This document shows, piece after piece, positions 45,476-54,700 of a stretch of DNA of 64,000 nt. A program made the position numbers and the translations under genes. The stretch spans positions 488,535 to 552,534 of the forward strand of contig NZ_JALIRP010000004.1 of NCBI RefSeq assembly GCF_022898935.1, written 5' to 3'. The DNA comes from Paenibacillus mangrovi. GTDB lineage: Bacteria; Bacillota; Bacilli; Paenibacillales; Paenibacillaceae. The notes beneath the pieces are model-generated. The model was not told the DNA's origin and searched no databases. It saw nothing but the letters and a program-made list of their open reading frames with translations. Position 1 is the first letter of the stretch, and each line of letters opens with the position of its first letter.

Positions 45476-47224
45476 TTATCTCTCATCTTCTTTCGTTAAT
45501 GGAATTTTCATCGTCACGCCAAGTCCGCCCATATCATTTCGGTACACCTCAAGTCCTGAAAGGGAACCAAACTTGATTTGCAAACGACGATGTACGTTGA
45601 CAATTCCAGTTGTTTCGATGCCGGATTTAGCCGTCATAGCGAGTTTATCTGTCAATTGCGAAAGCCCATCATCCGTCAGCGAGATGCCGTTATCTTCAAA
45701 CCGGATATAAAGTGAATGATTCTCCACGCTATTCGATATACGCAATATGCCTTGTGAAGCCTTGGATTCGAGCCCGTGCATGTAAGCATTCTCGATGATT
45801 GGCTGTAAAATTAAACGAGGCACATAGAGCGATTCACATGCTATCGGTATCGGATCGAGCATCACCTGTATGCGATCTCCGAATCGCATCGTTTGAATGT
45901 TGATGTAGCTTTCCGCATGTTTGACTTCTTGGCCTAAAAGCAGTTCCGAATTCGCATCCCTCGTAATGAATTGAAAGTAATGCCCCAAATAACTGACAAA
46001 CTCTTTTGCTTTATCCACATCCTCAAATTCGATAAGTTGATGTAGGATAAAGAAACTGTTGTATAAGAAATGAGGGTTGATCTGGGACTGCAGTTGTTTG
46101 AGCTCGGATTGCTGGCTGCGTATTTGCTGCTCATATACTTCTTGAATCAGGGATTGAAGCTGATGAGCCATGTTATTGAACTGATCAGATAAATCCCGAA
46201 ATTCGTCATGACTGTCATGCGATGTTCGGATGGAAAGATCCCCCTGTTCAACCCTATGGAAAGCATCTACCATTTTACGCAGCGGATTACGTATAGCCTT
46301 GAAAATCCAATATGAAAATAGAATGATGACGATCACAGATAACATAAATAAAACCCAGAAGAGTGCGTTAAACTTATCAAAATCGCTCATGATTAGCGCT
46401 TCAGGCGTATATATAGCTAGCGTCATCTCATATTCCGGAGACGTCTGCATCGAAACCAGATATCGTTTTCCGCTGTGTTCCAAGACCTCGTTATAGTTAT
46501 TGCTTCCTTCCTCGCGCGATACTAACTTTTGTAGTTCGTCGGTCAAACCATCGATGGTATGATTTACGATATAACGATTGCTGTTATGAAAATATAATAA
46601 GGCTCCGCCCTGGCCCTGATCTATGACATTGTTTAAATCCTTGACAATCATATCTTGATCAATTTCAATTTCCACCAAGTACGCCGGAGGTCGATCAGAG
46701 AATGAATACTCGGGATATAAGGAGTACAGCAATAGTTTATTGTTCCACCAAAGTAAGGGCGAGGTTTGGTGCTTCATTTTTGAACGAATCTGACTCAGTT
46801 CATCGACCGGAACCCCATCCGCATAATTATCGGGCTTGATTCGCTTGTCAATGGAAGGAATATAACAAGTGACATCTGCAATATAGGAGCTGGAATCTTT
46901 GAACAAGGACAATTTCTTTTCAAGCCGCAAAATCGCTTCCCGAAGTTCATTTTCTGACAAGGCAGGCGCTACCGCTCCAAGTGTCATTAAATCCTCATCC
47001 ACGACAAGAGATTGCTTAAATTTGTCTATTCTTTGAATCTCATCGGTTAATGAGGTTAAATAAAATTTGACATTGCTTTGCATCGACTGCAAAATATGCT
47101 CCCTTAGACTGTTGGCCACCTGCTGGTTCAGGAAAATGCCAAGCATATATACAGGTAAGATGGCAGTTAGAAAAGCTATTAGCAGCTTGGGATAAATGGT
47201 AAATCTTCTCCGCTGCACCTGCAT
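45476..47224 (-). CDS. YesM-type sensor histidine kinase
   Basis: A 582-residue membrane kinase with an N-terminal helix, an extracellular sensor (about 35-290), a second helix and a HAMP segment. The His-kinase motif is QINPHFLYNSFF and the ATPase part contains NAYMHG and DNGISL. Two in-frame ATGs are two codons apart; the one at 47224 is 8 bases from AGGAGG and was chosen. It pairs with the regulator that follows it immediately. A TATAAT at 47266-47271 could be its -10 box. Confidence 0.92.
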   Translation of the reverse strand: MQVQRRRFTIYPKLLIAFLTAILPVYMLGIFLNQQVANSLREHILQSMQSNVKFYLTSLTDEIQRIDKFKQSLVVDEDLMTLGAVAPALSENELREAILRLEKKLSLFKDSSSYIADVTCYIPSIDKRIKPDNYADGVPVDELSQIRSKMKHQTSPLLWWNNKLLLYSLYPEYSFSDRPPAYLVEIEIDQDMIVKDLNNVIDQGQGGALLYFHNSNRYIVNHTIDGLTDELQKLVSREEGSNNYNEVLEHSGKRYLVSMQTSPEYEMTLAIYTPEALIMSDFDKFNALFWVLFMLSVIVIILFSYWIFKAIRNPLRKMVDAFHRVEQGDLSIRTSHDSHDEFRDLSDQFNNMAHQLQSLIQEVYEQQIRSQQSELKQLQSQINPHFLYNSFFILHQLIEFEDVDKAKEFVSYLGHYFQFITRDANSELLLGQEVKHAESYINIQTMRFGDRIQVMLDPIPIACESLYVPRLILQPIIENAYMHGLESKASQGILRISNSVENHSLYIRFEDNGISLTDDGLSQLTDKLAMTAKSGIETTGIVNVHRRLQIKFGSLSGLEVYRNDMGGLGVTMKIPLTKEDER

Positions 47225-47335
47225 GATCATTTCCTCCTAGGGTGACGTGAAAAACACATTATGTAATTATACCGGAGTGCTGCGAAAAGTCTAACGAAAT
47301 CCTGAATATCACAATTTTAAGGATACATATAAATA

Positions 47336-48454
47336 TCATTTACCCAATGGCAAATAAACGGTAAATGTCGTGCCTTGATCAGGCTCACTCACGACGCGGA
47401 TGAACCCGCCGTGGGCTCTGACAAAATGATGAGCGATCGATAATCCGAGCCCCGTTCCGCCTGTATGCCGCGAACGGGCCTTCTCCACGCGATAAAATCG
47501 ATCGAATAGGTGTGCCAGCTCTTCGGCTGGAATACCGATGCCAGTGTCTATCACGGAGACACATGTATAGACTGCATTCCGATCCAGGACCTTGTCTTCA
47601 ATTACAATCGAAATCTTTCCGCCTTCCGGCGTGTAGCGGATTGCATTCGTCAACAAATTGATGAACACCTGCGTGATCCGTCTCACGTCGGCCATCACCG
47701 TTACCGGCCTCTTGTTCGAATAGAAGCGTATTTCCAGTCCGTTCTCCTCAGCCTCCATTTTCACATCATCAACGACTTGTTCAAGTCTTGCCGACAGATC
47801 GAGCGGTTTGCAATCTAGTGCCAACCGGCCCGCCTCAGCCAACGACAACACATGAAGATCTTCCACAAGCAGGCCTAAGCGAATCACTTCGTCATGGAGT
47901 CTAAGCAGCATTTCCGGAGGGACGGATTGACCGGTCTGTTGAGCATTTTCTAATTTTAGCTGCATGATAGACAGCGGAGTTCGAAGCTCATGAGCGACAT
48001 CAGCTACCAACCGCCTGCGGGCGTTCTCAGCTTCCCGGAGGCGAAGCGTCATATCGTTGAATGTCTGGATTACTTTACCGTATTCGTCTTTGGATTGTAC
48101 AGGGACGTTCACGTCCAGATCCCCCTGTGCAACGCGTTCGATAGCGGCAACGAGCTTTCGAAGCGGGATCGTCAGCACCCCCGAAATCCATAAAGTGCAG
48201 AACAGCCCGATTGCTATGAAAAATACCCAATTTCCAAGCCCAAATTTCTGCATCTTACCTGAAACGTAAGTCTTCAAGATCTCGATTTGTTCCCCGGGCG
48301 GTGCGTTCAAATAAGATCTAATAATTTCTTCCTTACGAAATTGATCGAACAGAGACTCCATATACACCTGTTTGGTTACGGCATGAGCGCCGCCGAGGAT
48401 AAGAACGAGCAGTCCCATGTAGATAAATATTTTTTGGCGTACCGTGAGCGTCAT
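47336..48454 (-). CDS. Sensor histidine kinase, BaeS/classical HAMP type
   Basis: A 372-residue orthodox kinase with two membrane helices around a short extracellular loop (about 30-75), then a HAMP domain and a HisKA domain (DVAHELRTPLSIM, His is the phospho-acceptor). The HATPase domain has the N-box NLLTNAIRYTPEGG and G-boxes DTGIGIP and GGTGLGLSI. The ATG overlaps the stop of the response regulator gene (ATGA). This is a different class from the YesM kinases and more likely senses envelope stress or an antibiotic. It reads away from the divergent small genes at 49352-49937. Confidence 0.93.
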   Translation of the reverse strand: MTLTVRQKIFIYMGLLVLILGGAHAVTKQVYMESLFDQFRKEEIIRSYLNAPPGEQIEILKTYVSGKMQKFGLGNWVFFIAIGLFCTLWISGVLTIPLRKLVAAIERVAQGDLDVNVPVQSKDEYGKVIQTFNDMTLRLREAENARRRLVADVAHELRTPLSIMQLKLENAQQTGQSVPPEMLLRLHDEVIRLGLLVEDLHVLSLAEAGRLALDCKPLDLSARLEQVVDDVKMEAEENGLEIRFYSNKRPVTVMADVRRITQVFINLLTNAIRYTPEGGKISIVIEDKVLDRNAVYTCVSVIDTGIGIPAEELAHLFDRFYRVEKARSRHTGGTGLGLSIAHHFVRAHGGFIRVVSEPDQGTTFTVYLPLGK

Positions 48455-49137
48455 GATTGTTCACCGAATCGGTAACCGAAACCGTATACCGTTTGAATAT
48501 AACGAGGATCGGCCGGATCGTCTCCCAGCTTGCGGCGAAGATTCCGGATATGGGAATCCATCGTTCTTTCGTATCCCATATATTCGTCCCCGAGTGCGGC
48601 TTTTAATAATTGCAGGCGGCTGAAAACCATTCCGGGACGCGCAGCCAACGTGTATAAAATTTTGAATTCCGTCGGTGTCAGTTGGATCTCCTGGCCGTTC
48701 TTGAATACCTGACATTTGGCCTCGGAAATGATCAGGTTGTCTCTTTCCAACAACATCAGCCTGTCTTCAGGACCGCGCAAGCGGCGAAGTAAAGCTCGGA
48801 TGCGCGAAGAGAGCTCGCGCAAGCTGAACGGCTTCGTCAAATAATCGTCCGCACCGATTTCCAGACCGACGATTTTATCCGATTCATCCGATCGGGCTGT
48901 GACCATAATAATACCGCAATGCGAGGTTTGCCTAATTTCGCGGCATACGTCGATGCCGCTTTTCTCGGGGAGCATCCAATCAAGCACGACGAGATCAGGC
49001 CGTTCAGATCGGGCAATCGTGAGTGCTTCCTTGCCGGTACAGGCGGTCAATACCCGAAACCCTTCACGTTGCAGATAGGTGTGCATCTCCTCAAGCATGC
49101 CCGGTTCGTCCTCCACAAGCAACAATTTCGGTTCCAT
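48451..49137 (-). CDS. OmpR-family response regulator
   Basis: A 228-residue regulator with a receiver domain (phospho-Asp in DLVVLDWMLPEKSG) and a winged-helix output domain (FKILYTLAARPGMVFSRLQLL and DSHIRNLRRKLGDDP). The ATG at 49137 gives the usual OmpR length and has AAGGA 10 bases upstream. The ORF is open for 86 codons further upstream, but that segment is not regulator-like. It is coupled to the kinase 47336-48454 and may control the divergent genes. Confidence 0.93.
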   Translation of the reverse strand: MEPKLLLVEDEPGMLEEMHTYLQREGFRVLTACTGKEALTIARSERPDLVVLDWMLPEKSGIDVCREIRQTSHCGIIMVTARSDESDKIVGLEIGADDYLTKPFSLRELSSRIRALLRRLRGPEDRLMLLERDNLIISEAKCQVFKNGQEIQLTPTEFKILYTLAARPGMVFSRLQLLKAALGDEYMGYERTMDSHIRNLRRKLGDDPADPRYIQTVYGFGYRFGEQS

Positions 49138-49197
49138 TCCAATCACATCCTTCCAGTTTAGTCTGCTTTCAGTGCGAGAATACACCACTTGCCCAAA

Positions 49198-49226
49198 ATT
49201 ATACAGTGATTTAACATGTTCTTGAA
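49198..49226 (-). promoter_or_regulatory. Possible promoter of the OmpR/BaeS-type operon
   Basis: A perfect TATAAT (49198-49203 on the minus strand) lies 17 bases from TTCAAG (49221-49226), about 60 bases upstream of the regulator start. The -35 is weak. Confidence 0.4.
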
Positions 49227-49351
49227 GAAATCCACACAAAAAGAGGAAGATCTGCATAGGTTCTCGACATTTATTGTTTAAACTGACTGTGAAACGAGAG
49301 AAATAGCCGCGAAGAGCAAGAAAGAATAAGTCAACGGGAGGATCATTTTTC

Positions 49352-49564
49352 ATGGAAAATGACGTAGAGTATCTATTGTTTCTTGTGAATGCCAAAAATG
49401 GTCAAGTTGGAGCCGCTCAAGCTAAGCCGGATGGGCGAAAACCGGAACCTGGTGGCTGGAATCGGATTCAAATCGAGGTCGATGACCTCTACAACCATCC
49501 AAAAAGCAACAAAAAGGAGGAATTAACAAATGAAAATGAAGCTAGTTTTATTCGTAATACTTAG
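49352..49564 (+). pseudogene. Truncated VOC (glyoxalase-like) protein remnant
   Basis: A 70-codon ORF with a good ribosome site (GGGAGG, 10 bases upstream). The segment GGWNRIQIEVDDL is typical of the middle of small VOC/glyoxalase-fold proteins. A complete one would be about 120 residues, but here the sequence breaks off after YNHP and runs into the ribosome site and start of the next gene. It is therefore probably a truncated gene whose 3' half was replaced by the DUF6223 gene. It could also be a small intact protein of its own. It is divergent from the OmpR regulator. Confidence 0.5.
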
Positions 49565-49937
49565 TTCATTTCTACTTGTTCCAACTATTGCCTTTGCAGA
49601 AGCGACCAACGGTAATGTCGGATATGGAGTAATCACCCCCGGGCGACTTTGGGCCACGATAGACGCGGCGGTGGGGCTGATCAGCGCGATCCTCGCTGGG
49701 CTGTCTTTGGCTCGCTCCGCCGGTCGTTTCGGCACCGGTAGCGGGCGACGTGGGGCCATCATGGCCGCGGTGGTGGGGCTGATCGTCATAGCCTACGCTG
49801 TGCTGCATCTGAACTTATTCACTGGTGATTTCGGCACCGGCGACGGGCGAGCCGGGGCCATCATTGCCATAGTGATGGGGCTGATCAGCATCGTCCTCGC
49901 TGGGCTAACTCTGGCCCGCTCCGATCGCACCAGCTGA
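49530..49937 (+). CDS. DUF6223-like small membrane protein
   Basis: A 135-residue protein with a signal peptide (LSSFLLVPTIAFA) and about three membrane segments. Two share the pattern GLISAILAGLSLARS and GLISIVLAGLTLARS, with FGTGSGRRGAI / FGTGDGRAGAI between them, so it contains an internal duplication. The pattern matches what I recall of DUF6223 proteins. The signal peptide part is AT-rich like the neighbours, while the rest is markedly GC-rich with GC-ending codons, suggesting it came from a high-GC donor. AAAGGAGG lies 9 bases upstream of the ATG. The function is unknown. It sits next to an OmpR/BaeS pair and a serine hydrolase. Confidence 0.75.
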   Translation: MKMKLVLFVILSSFLLVPTIAFAEATNGNVGYGVITPGRLWATIDAAVGLISAILAGLSLARSAGRFGTGSGRRGAIMAAVVGLIVIAYAVLHLNLFTGDFGTGDGRAGAIIAIVMGLISIVLAGLTLARSDRTS

Positions 49938-49977
49938 TCCGCCCATGGTGCCCTGTGTTGTGGTCCCTGTCCTTCAT

Positions 49978-50010
49978 GGGCGTGTTCTGGTGGGCGTGTT
50001 CTGGTGGGCG
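49978..50010. repeat. Short GC-rich direct repeat after the DUF6223-like gene
   Basis: The 14-base unit GGGCGTGTTCTGGT occurs twice in tandem, followed by a partial third. It continues the GC-rich character of the preceding gene and marks the end of that patch. Confidence 0.7.
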
Positions 50011-50101
50011 TCGGAAATGGGAACATGCACTACCGTTCAGTTAAAGCAAATCGGAACAATCTTTGGATAGCTTACAGAAAAATAACTAGGGATGGGGTGG
50101 A

Positions 50102-51658
50102 ATGAAAATTAAAATGAGAATGAGAATTATAGTAATAATCTTGTGTGGTCTGTTCATCTTTCCCTTATTCGGTTCAGCGCTGAGTGATAAAAGTATGCAA
50201 GAAGAGCGATCTGGAGCTTCAGTCTTCTCCGAAGTGGATGCGTATATTGCTCGCGAAATGGAACGACAACAACTTCCGGGGCTGGCTCTTGGGATTGTAA
50301 AGGGAGATCGCATCCTTTACCTTAAGGGATATGGTCAAGCCGATTCATCGGGTCGTCCTGTAACGCCTGAAACACCTTTCGGATTAGGTTCGATCGGCAA
50401 GTCGATTACTGCTATGGCCGTTCTGCAACTTGCCGAAACAGGAAAAATTGACTTGGATGCGCCTATACAGCGCTATATCCCCACCAAGTATAACGGTGCA
50501 GAGTCCATTACTGTACGTCAGTTACTTAACCAAACAAGCGGGTTCTCCCAAATCTCAACTTTTAGCAACTCTCTGTCAAGTATCAACGATCCAGCTCAAG
50601 ATGCTCTAGAGAAAAACGCCATGTCTTATGCGGAAAAGTTCTTAACGGATACCAACCAAACCGAACATCCCTACAGGTATTCGAACGCAAATTATGTGCT
50701 GCTCGGCTATATTGTGCAACAAGTATCCGGCCAGTCCTATGGTGACTATGTGAAGGAACATATTTTCAAACCTCTGTCTATGCAAAACAGCTTCGTTCCG
50801 CTCGATGAAGCAGCTGTACACGGGCTGGCTACGCCCTACCGTCGGATATTCGGATACAACATTCCCTACGATGGTCCCTATATTAATGTTCCAGGGGATG
50901 CGCCGGCGGGCTACCTCTATACCAGTGCAAAGGATATGAGCCATTACTTAATTGCCCAAATAAACGGCGGACGATTTGAAGATAACTCCGTGCTTTCTGC
51001 GGAAGGCATTCGACTTATGCAGACCGAACCTGTTCCGGAAACGTACGCCATGGGTTGGATGACAGGTCACATTAACGGTTTACCGGTTATCGGTCAGCCG
51101 GGCGGCTCGATCGGCTTCCAAGCCCAAACTTATATCGTGCCGGAACAACAACTGGGAGTCATCGTATTCGCCAATGTACTTGACGCCATCGATTCCACTT
51201 TATTCAAAACGCACATCATCACGACTACCCACATCGCCTCCGGGGTCATAAACATCCTGAATGAACAACCGATAGGAGGATCTGGTCTAAGCATTTCGCA
51301 GAAATACTTGCTTGTAAATGGACTAATACTCATCCTCAGCGCATGGTTATTATACACGATCGCTCGAACTGCGAAGCGCTGCCTTGGACCGTGGAATCCC
51401 GACAATTCGGGCCAAACTGAAATATCGATCAAAGTGATATCGAAAATTGTTTTGGGTTTTGCAGGTCTTATTATTATCGTAGTGTTGAGTATGACTCAAG
51501 TTGTGCCGGTATGGCATATTGCAACCATCTATCAACCGGACGTAATCCTTTGGCTGAAGATGATGACTGTACTTATGGCACTGAACGGAAGCATGGAAAT
51601 TATTCGGTTGGTTCGGTCGACTTGGCATGAAAAAAGATCAAATGTAAGCGTCAAATGA
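50102..51658 (+). CDS. Serine beta-lactamase-like hydrolase with membrane tail
   Basis: A 518-residue class-C beta-lactamase / PBP4*-type hydrolase. A signal anchor (about 8-28) precedes the catalytic domain (about 40-370). The domain has the Ser-x-x-Lys nucleophile motif SIGK (S97-K100), the Tyr-x-Asn motif YSN (193-195) and a late GQPGGSIGF corresponding to the KTG/HxG box. The C-terminal 125 residues hold about three membrane helices. Such proteins are esterases or peptidases at the cell surface, and few are true beta-lactamases. The ATG at 50102 is very close to GGGGTGG, so the third Met codon at 50120 or the second at 50114 may be the true start. It stands alone on the plus strand and ends at a shared terminator. 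Confidence 0.85.
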   Translation: MKIKMRMRIIVIILCGLFIFPLFGSALSDKSMQEERSGASVFSEVDAYIAREMERQQLPGLALGIVKGDRILYLKGYGQADSSGRPVTPETPFGLGSIGKSITAMAVLQLAETGKIDLDAPIQRYIPTKYNGAESITVRQLLNQTSGFSQISTFSNSLSSINDPAQDALEKNAMSYAEKFLTDTNQTEHPYRYSNANYVLLGYIVQQVSGQSYGDYVKEHIFKPLSMQNSFVPLDEAAVHGLATPYRRIFGYNIPYDGPYINVPGDAPAGYLYTSAKDMSHYLIAQINGGRFEDNSVLSAEGIRLMQTEPVPETYAMGWMTGHINGLPVIGQPGGSIGFQAQTYIVPEQQLGVIVFANVLDAIDSTLFKTHIITTTHIASGVINILNEQPIGGSGLSISQKYLLVNGLILILSAWLLYTIARTAKRCLGPWNPDNSGQTEISIKVISKIVLGFAGLIIIVVLSMTQVVPVWHIATIYQPDVILWLKMMTVLMALNGSMEIIRLVRSTWHEKRSNVSVK

Positions 51659-51694
51659 AAACGTAACATATAAAACCGATTTCAAAACAATGAA

Positions 51695-51722
51695 AGAAGG
51701 ATGGCTTCAGTGCCATCCTTCT
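51695..51722. terminator. Bidirectional terminator between the serine hydrolase and the GH29-like gene
   Basis: An 11-bp perfect stem (AGAAGGATGGC / GCCATCCTTCT) with a six-base loop sits between two convergent genes. Its core GAAGGATGG recurs in the terminators at 57826-57859 and 63684-63708. Confidence 0.85.
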
Positions 51723-51746
51723 AAACATAATACTCGCTTTTACTTT

Positions 51747-54700
51747 CTATTTCCCTGACTGATCGTGTGGCACAGTCACGGTTGCTGTGGCAACGGCTTG
51801 GTTGCCCGATTTGTCGGTTACGGTGTAGGCAATCGTATAGATACGTCCTGTTCCTTCGCCTGATCTTTCAGCACGTAAACTAAATGTAGTGTCCTCTGAG
51901 CCAAAATTCGCCTGTATATCGCCTTGTCCACTATCCGGTTCATTGCTTGTAATGGAGGTTAACACGACGGATACGATACCTGATAAGGTGTCACTGGAAT
52001 CCAGCGTGGCATTCACCTTCACCATGTTGTGATTTGCCGGCCAAATCGATGTTTTATCCAGCCCAATCGTTAGTGTCGGCGCTGTCTTATCGATCTTCAC
52101 GGTAACCGTATGCCGTTCCTCCACATTGCCTGCCTTGTCAACGCTCCAGTACACCAGAGTGTGAATGCCTTCTTCGGACAATACGACCGAGTTTCCAGTT
52201 TGCTCGGTACCATCGTTTACGATGTAATGGGTGCTAGCTACTCCTGTTCCACTGTCGGTTGCGTCCAAGAGTATTGTGACGTCTTCATTGACCCAACCCT
52301 CCGGTGCATTGTCTGTTGTCGTTGGTGCTTCTTGATCCACTACTTTGACTCTGTAAGTAGCCTTCGCTTTGAGTGTAGTTCCTTCAACAGATCCGTAGAC
52401 TGAGAACACACCTTCCTTGGCAACCATATCAGGGGTGATTTCATCCCAAACCACGTCTACCAGCCCTGTCGTTCCATCGTTGTATACGGCCTCAACCTGT
52501 TTTGGAAGTGTTGGGATTTGACCGAGGTTCGTCTCTACTACGGCAACGGATTTGTAGTCTACTATGGTCTTTGCAGTTTCTTTTGATTCAAAGACTTCAA
52601 ATTCTGACAAGCCGCATTCTGCACCGCTAGGATTGTTGTATTTATTTTCTGGATCAATAGTAAACTTAATCCAGCTTGTCGTTATCGGAGTATCAAACGT
52701 CACGATGTTGTCCGGTTGACCTTGCCATTGGATACCCGTTACCTTTTTACTCCCGCCCTCCCATTCAAGAAGTCCTTCAACAATTTGGTTAATTTCGTGC
52801 CCTCGGTCAACCAGATTAATTTTGCTGATCTCCACAGGCTCAGGGAACTGAAGCTTGATCCAAGGGGTTTTGTCTGCTTGTTTTGCTGCCCAAGAAGTCG
52901 ACTTATTTCCATCCGTAGCCTTAATCCCTAGATAACGATCATCTTGATTATCTCCATTAGGGGCACCGTTTCGATCCCTTACAGAAGATACGGTTACAAT
53001 AGCAGATGATGCAATATTATTCCCAACTGCTGAAATCGTGACCGGACTGCTTACAACCGTTATTCCATCCAAAGTGACCTTAGCAGTAACGGTTGCTTGG
53101 AACCCAACGCCAATGTCACCTCTAACAACAATTGTATTACTTCCTTCTACAACAGAGAGCCTTTCATCACTGAATTCATATTCTACAGTAGCTCTAGAGA
53201 TATCAGCTTGTTCTCCCGTACTCAACAAACCATCTATTGTTGCAACAATGGGTTGGTTCGGTTTAATGGTCGTATTTCTCAGCGTAAGTTTAATTTTGTT
53301 TAAGTAAGATGCCGTATAGATCTTTCCTGCCTTATCAACAAATAGATACGTAACATTTTCAATAGAACGTCCGCCGATGATCACTTTAATTCGAATCTTG
53401 GCCATGCCTTCCGAAACAGCAGTTACCAAATTAGATTTATCCACCGTAATTACATCCGGGTTTTCACTGGTCACGATGATTTCGGCGTCCTCATTAGTTG
53501 GTTCTCCCGCTGCCGTAAAAGCCTTAATCTCATATTTACCTGTTGTCGCATCTACTGGCTTATACTCAAATTCGAAACGATCGAACATATGAGAACGATC
53601 CATTCCGTTGATCGCTACCTCAAGTAGATCGATCATCGTTCCGTTTGAACCGCCATCAAATATTAATTTAACGTATTGAGCCTCTGTATTTAATGGATAT
53701 TGGTTATAAAATCCGAAATAAGCATTCCCCGTTGGTCCATTAACGGTACTGACATCTTTCCATTCCGTGCCATTATCGCTTGTTTGAATTTTGAGAGTTT
53801 TTGGTGTGTTGAGATAATTTTGATCTAATGAATTAAAGTTAAGATTGATATTGGCAATCTCGGACTTTGCCGGCAACTTAAATTGAATCCATGCCTTTTC
53901 ATTTGCCGCCACCGACCATTTAGATTGATCAAAATGAATTCCGTCTATGGTCTTTCCGTCTACTAGACGATCTAAAGCATCTTGTCCATGACTGGCAGTA
54001 ATTTCAGCGGACTTTGCAAGATTTCGATATGGAAGCAGATCCATGTAAATTTTATTTGTCGTGAATGTTTTGCCATCCAAAGTTACTTCGGCCCAAACTA
54101 CTCCTCGTTTAGGCTGTTCTACATATGGTGGGATAATTTCATCTTTTTTGAAAATAAATGTATTCACTTCGTTGATAACTACAGGCTTATATTTATCGCC
54201 TGCTTTCAGATCAACGATGCCGCCATGCCATTTAATCTGGGCAGCATCAAGCCCTATTGGGCCGCCTTTGGATGATCTCCCCTCGATTTGATAATTATAT
54301 TTTTCTAATGATTCGAACTCACCGTATGCTTCCTTGCCGTTGACGAGTAAGGTTGCACCGATCATACTTTCGCCTACATAAATTTTGCCGTCTTTAGCTG
54401 TTACTTTCAACGTATCCTCTTTCGTTACGCCTTCATAACTGCCGTTAACGGTAATGCTTGTTGTCCCGTTGGATACAGGCGTTACGATTCCACTTTCATT
54501 AACTGATGCTATTCCAGGATTTGCGCTTTTATAAGTTAAATCTGAGAGCTTAGCTTTAAGCGCTGGAAATGTCATATATCCCTCAGTGTTGATCCGAAGT
54601 GAAGAAGGCGATAATTGTTCACCTGTAGCATTGATGTTCGTAAGCGTATATTTACGTGCAGAATTGTCGGTTACAATCTTAATGATCGAATCAATCGGAT

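Noticed and set aside
50102..51658. True class C beta-lactamase (antibiotic resistance)
   Set aside because: The motifs fit the broad serine-hydrolase family, and the long membrane tail is unlike AmpC enzymes. Resistance cannot be claimed from sequence.
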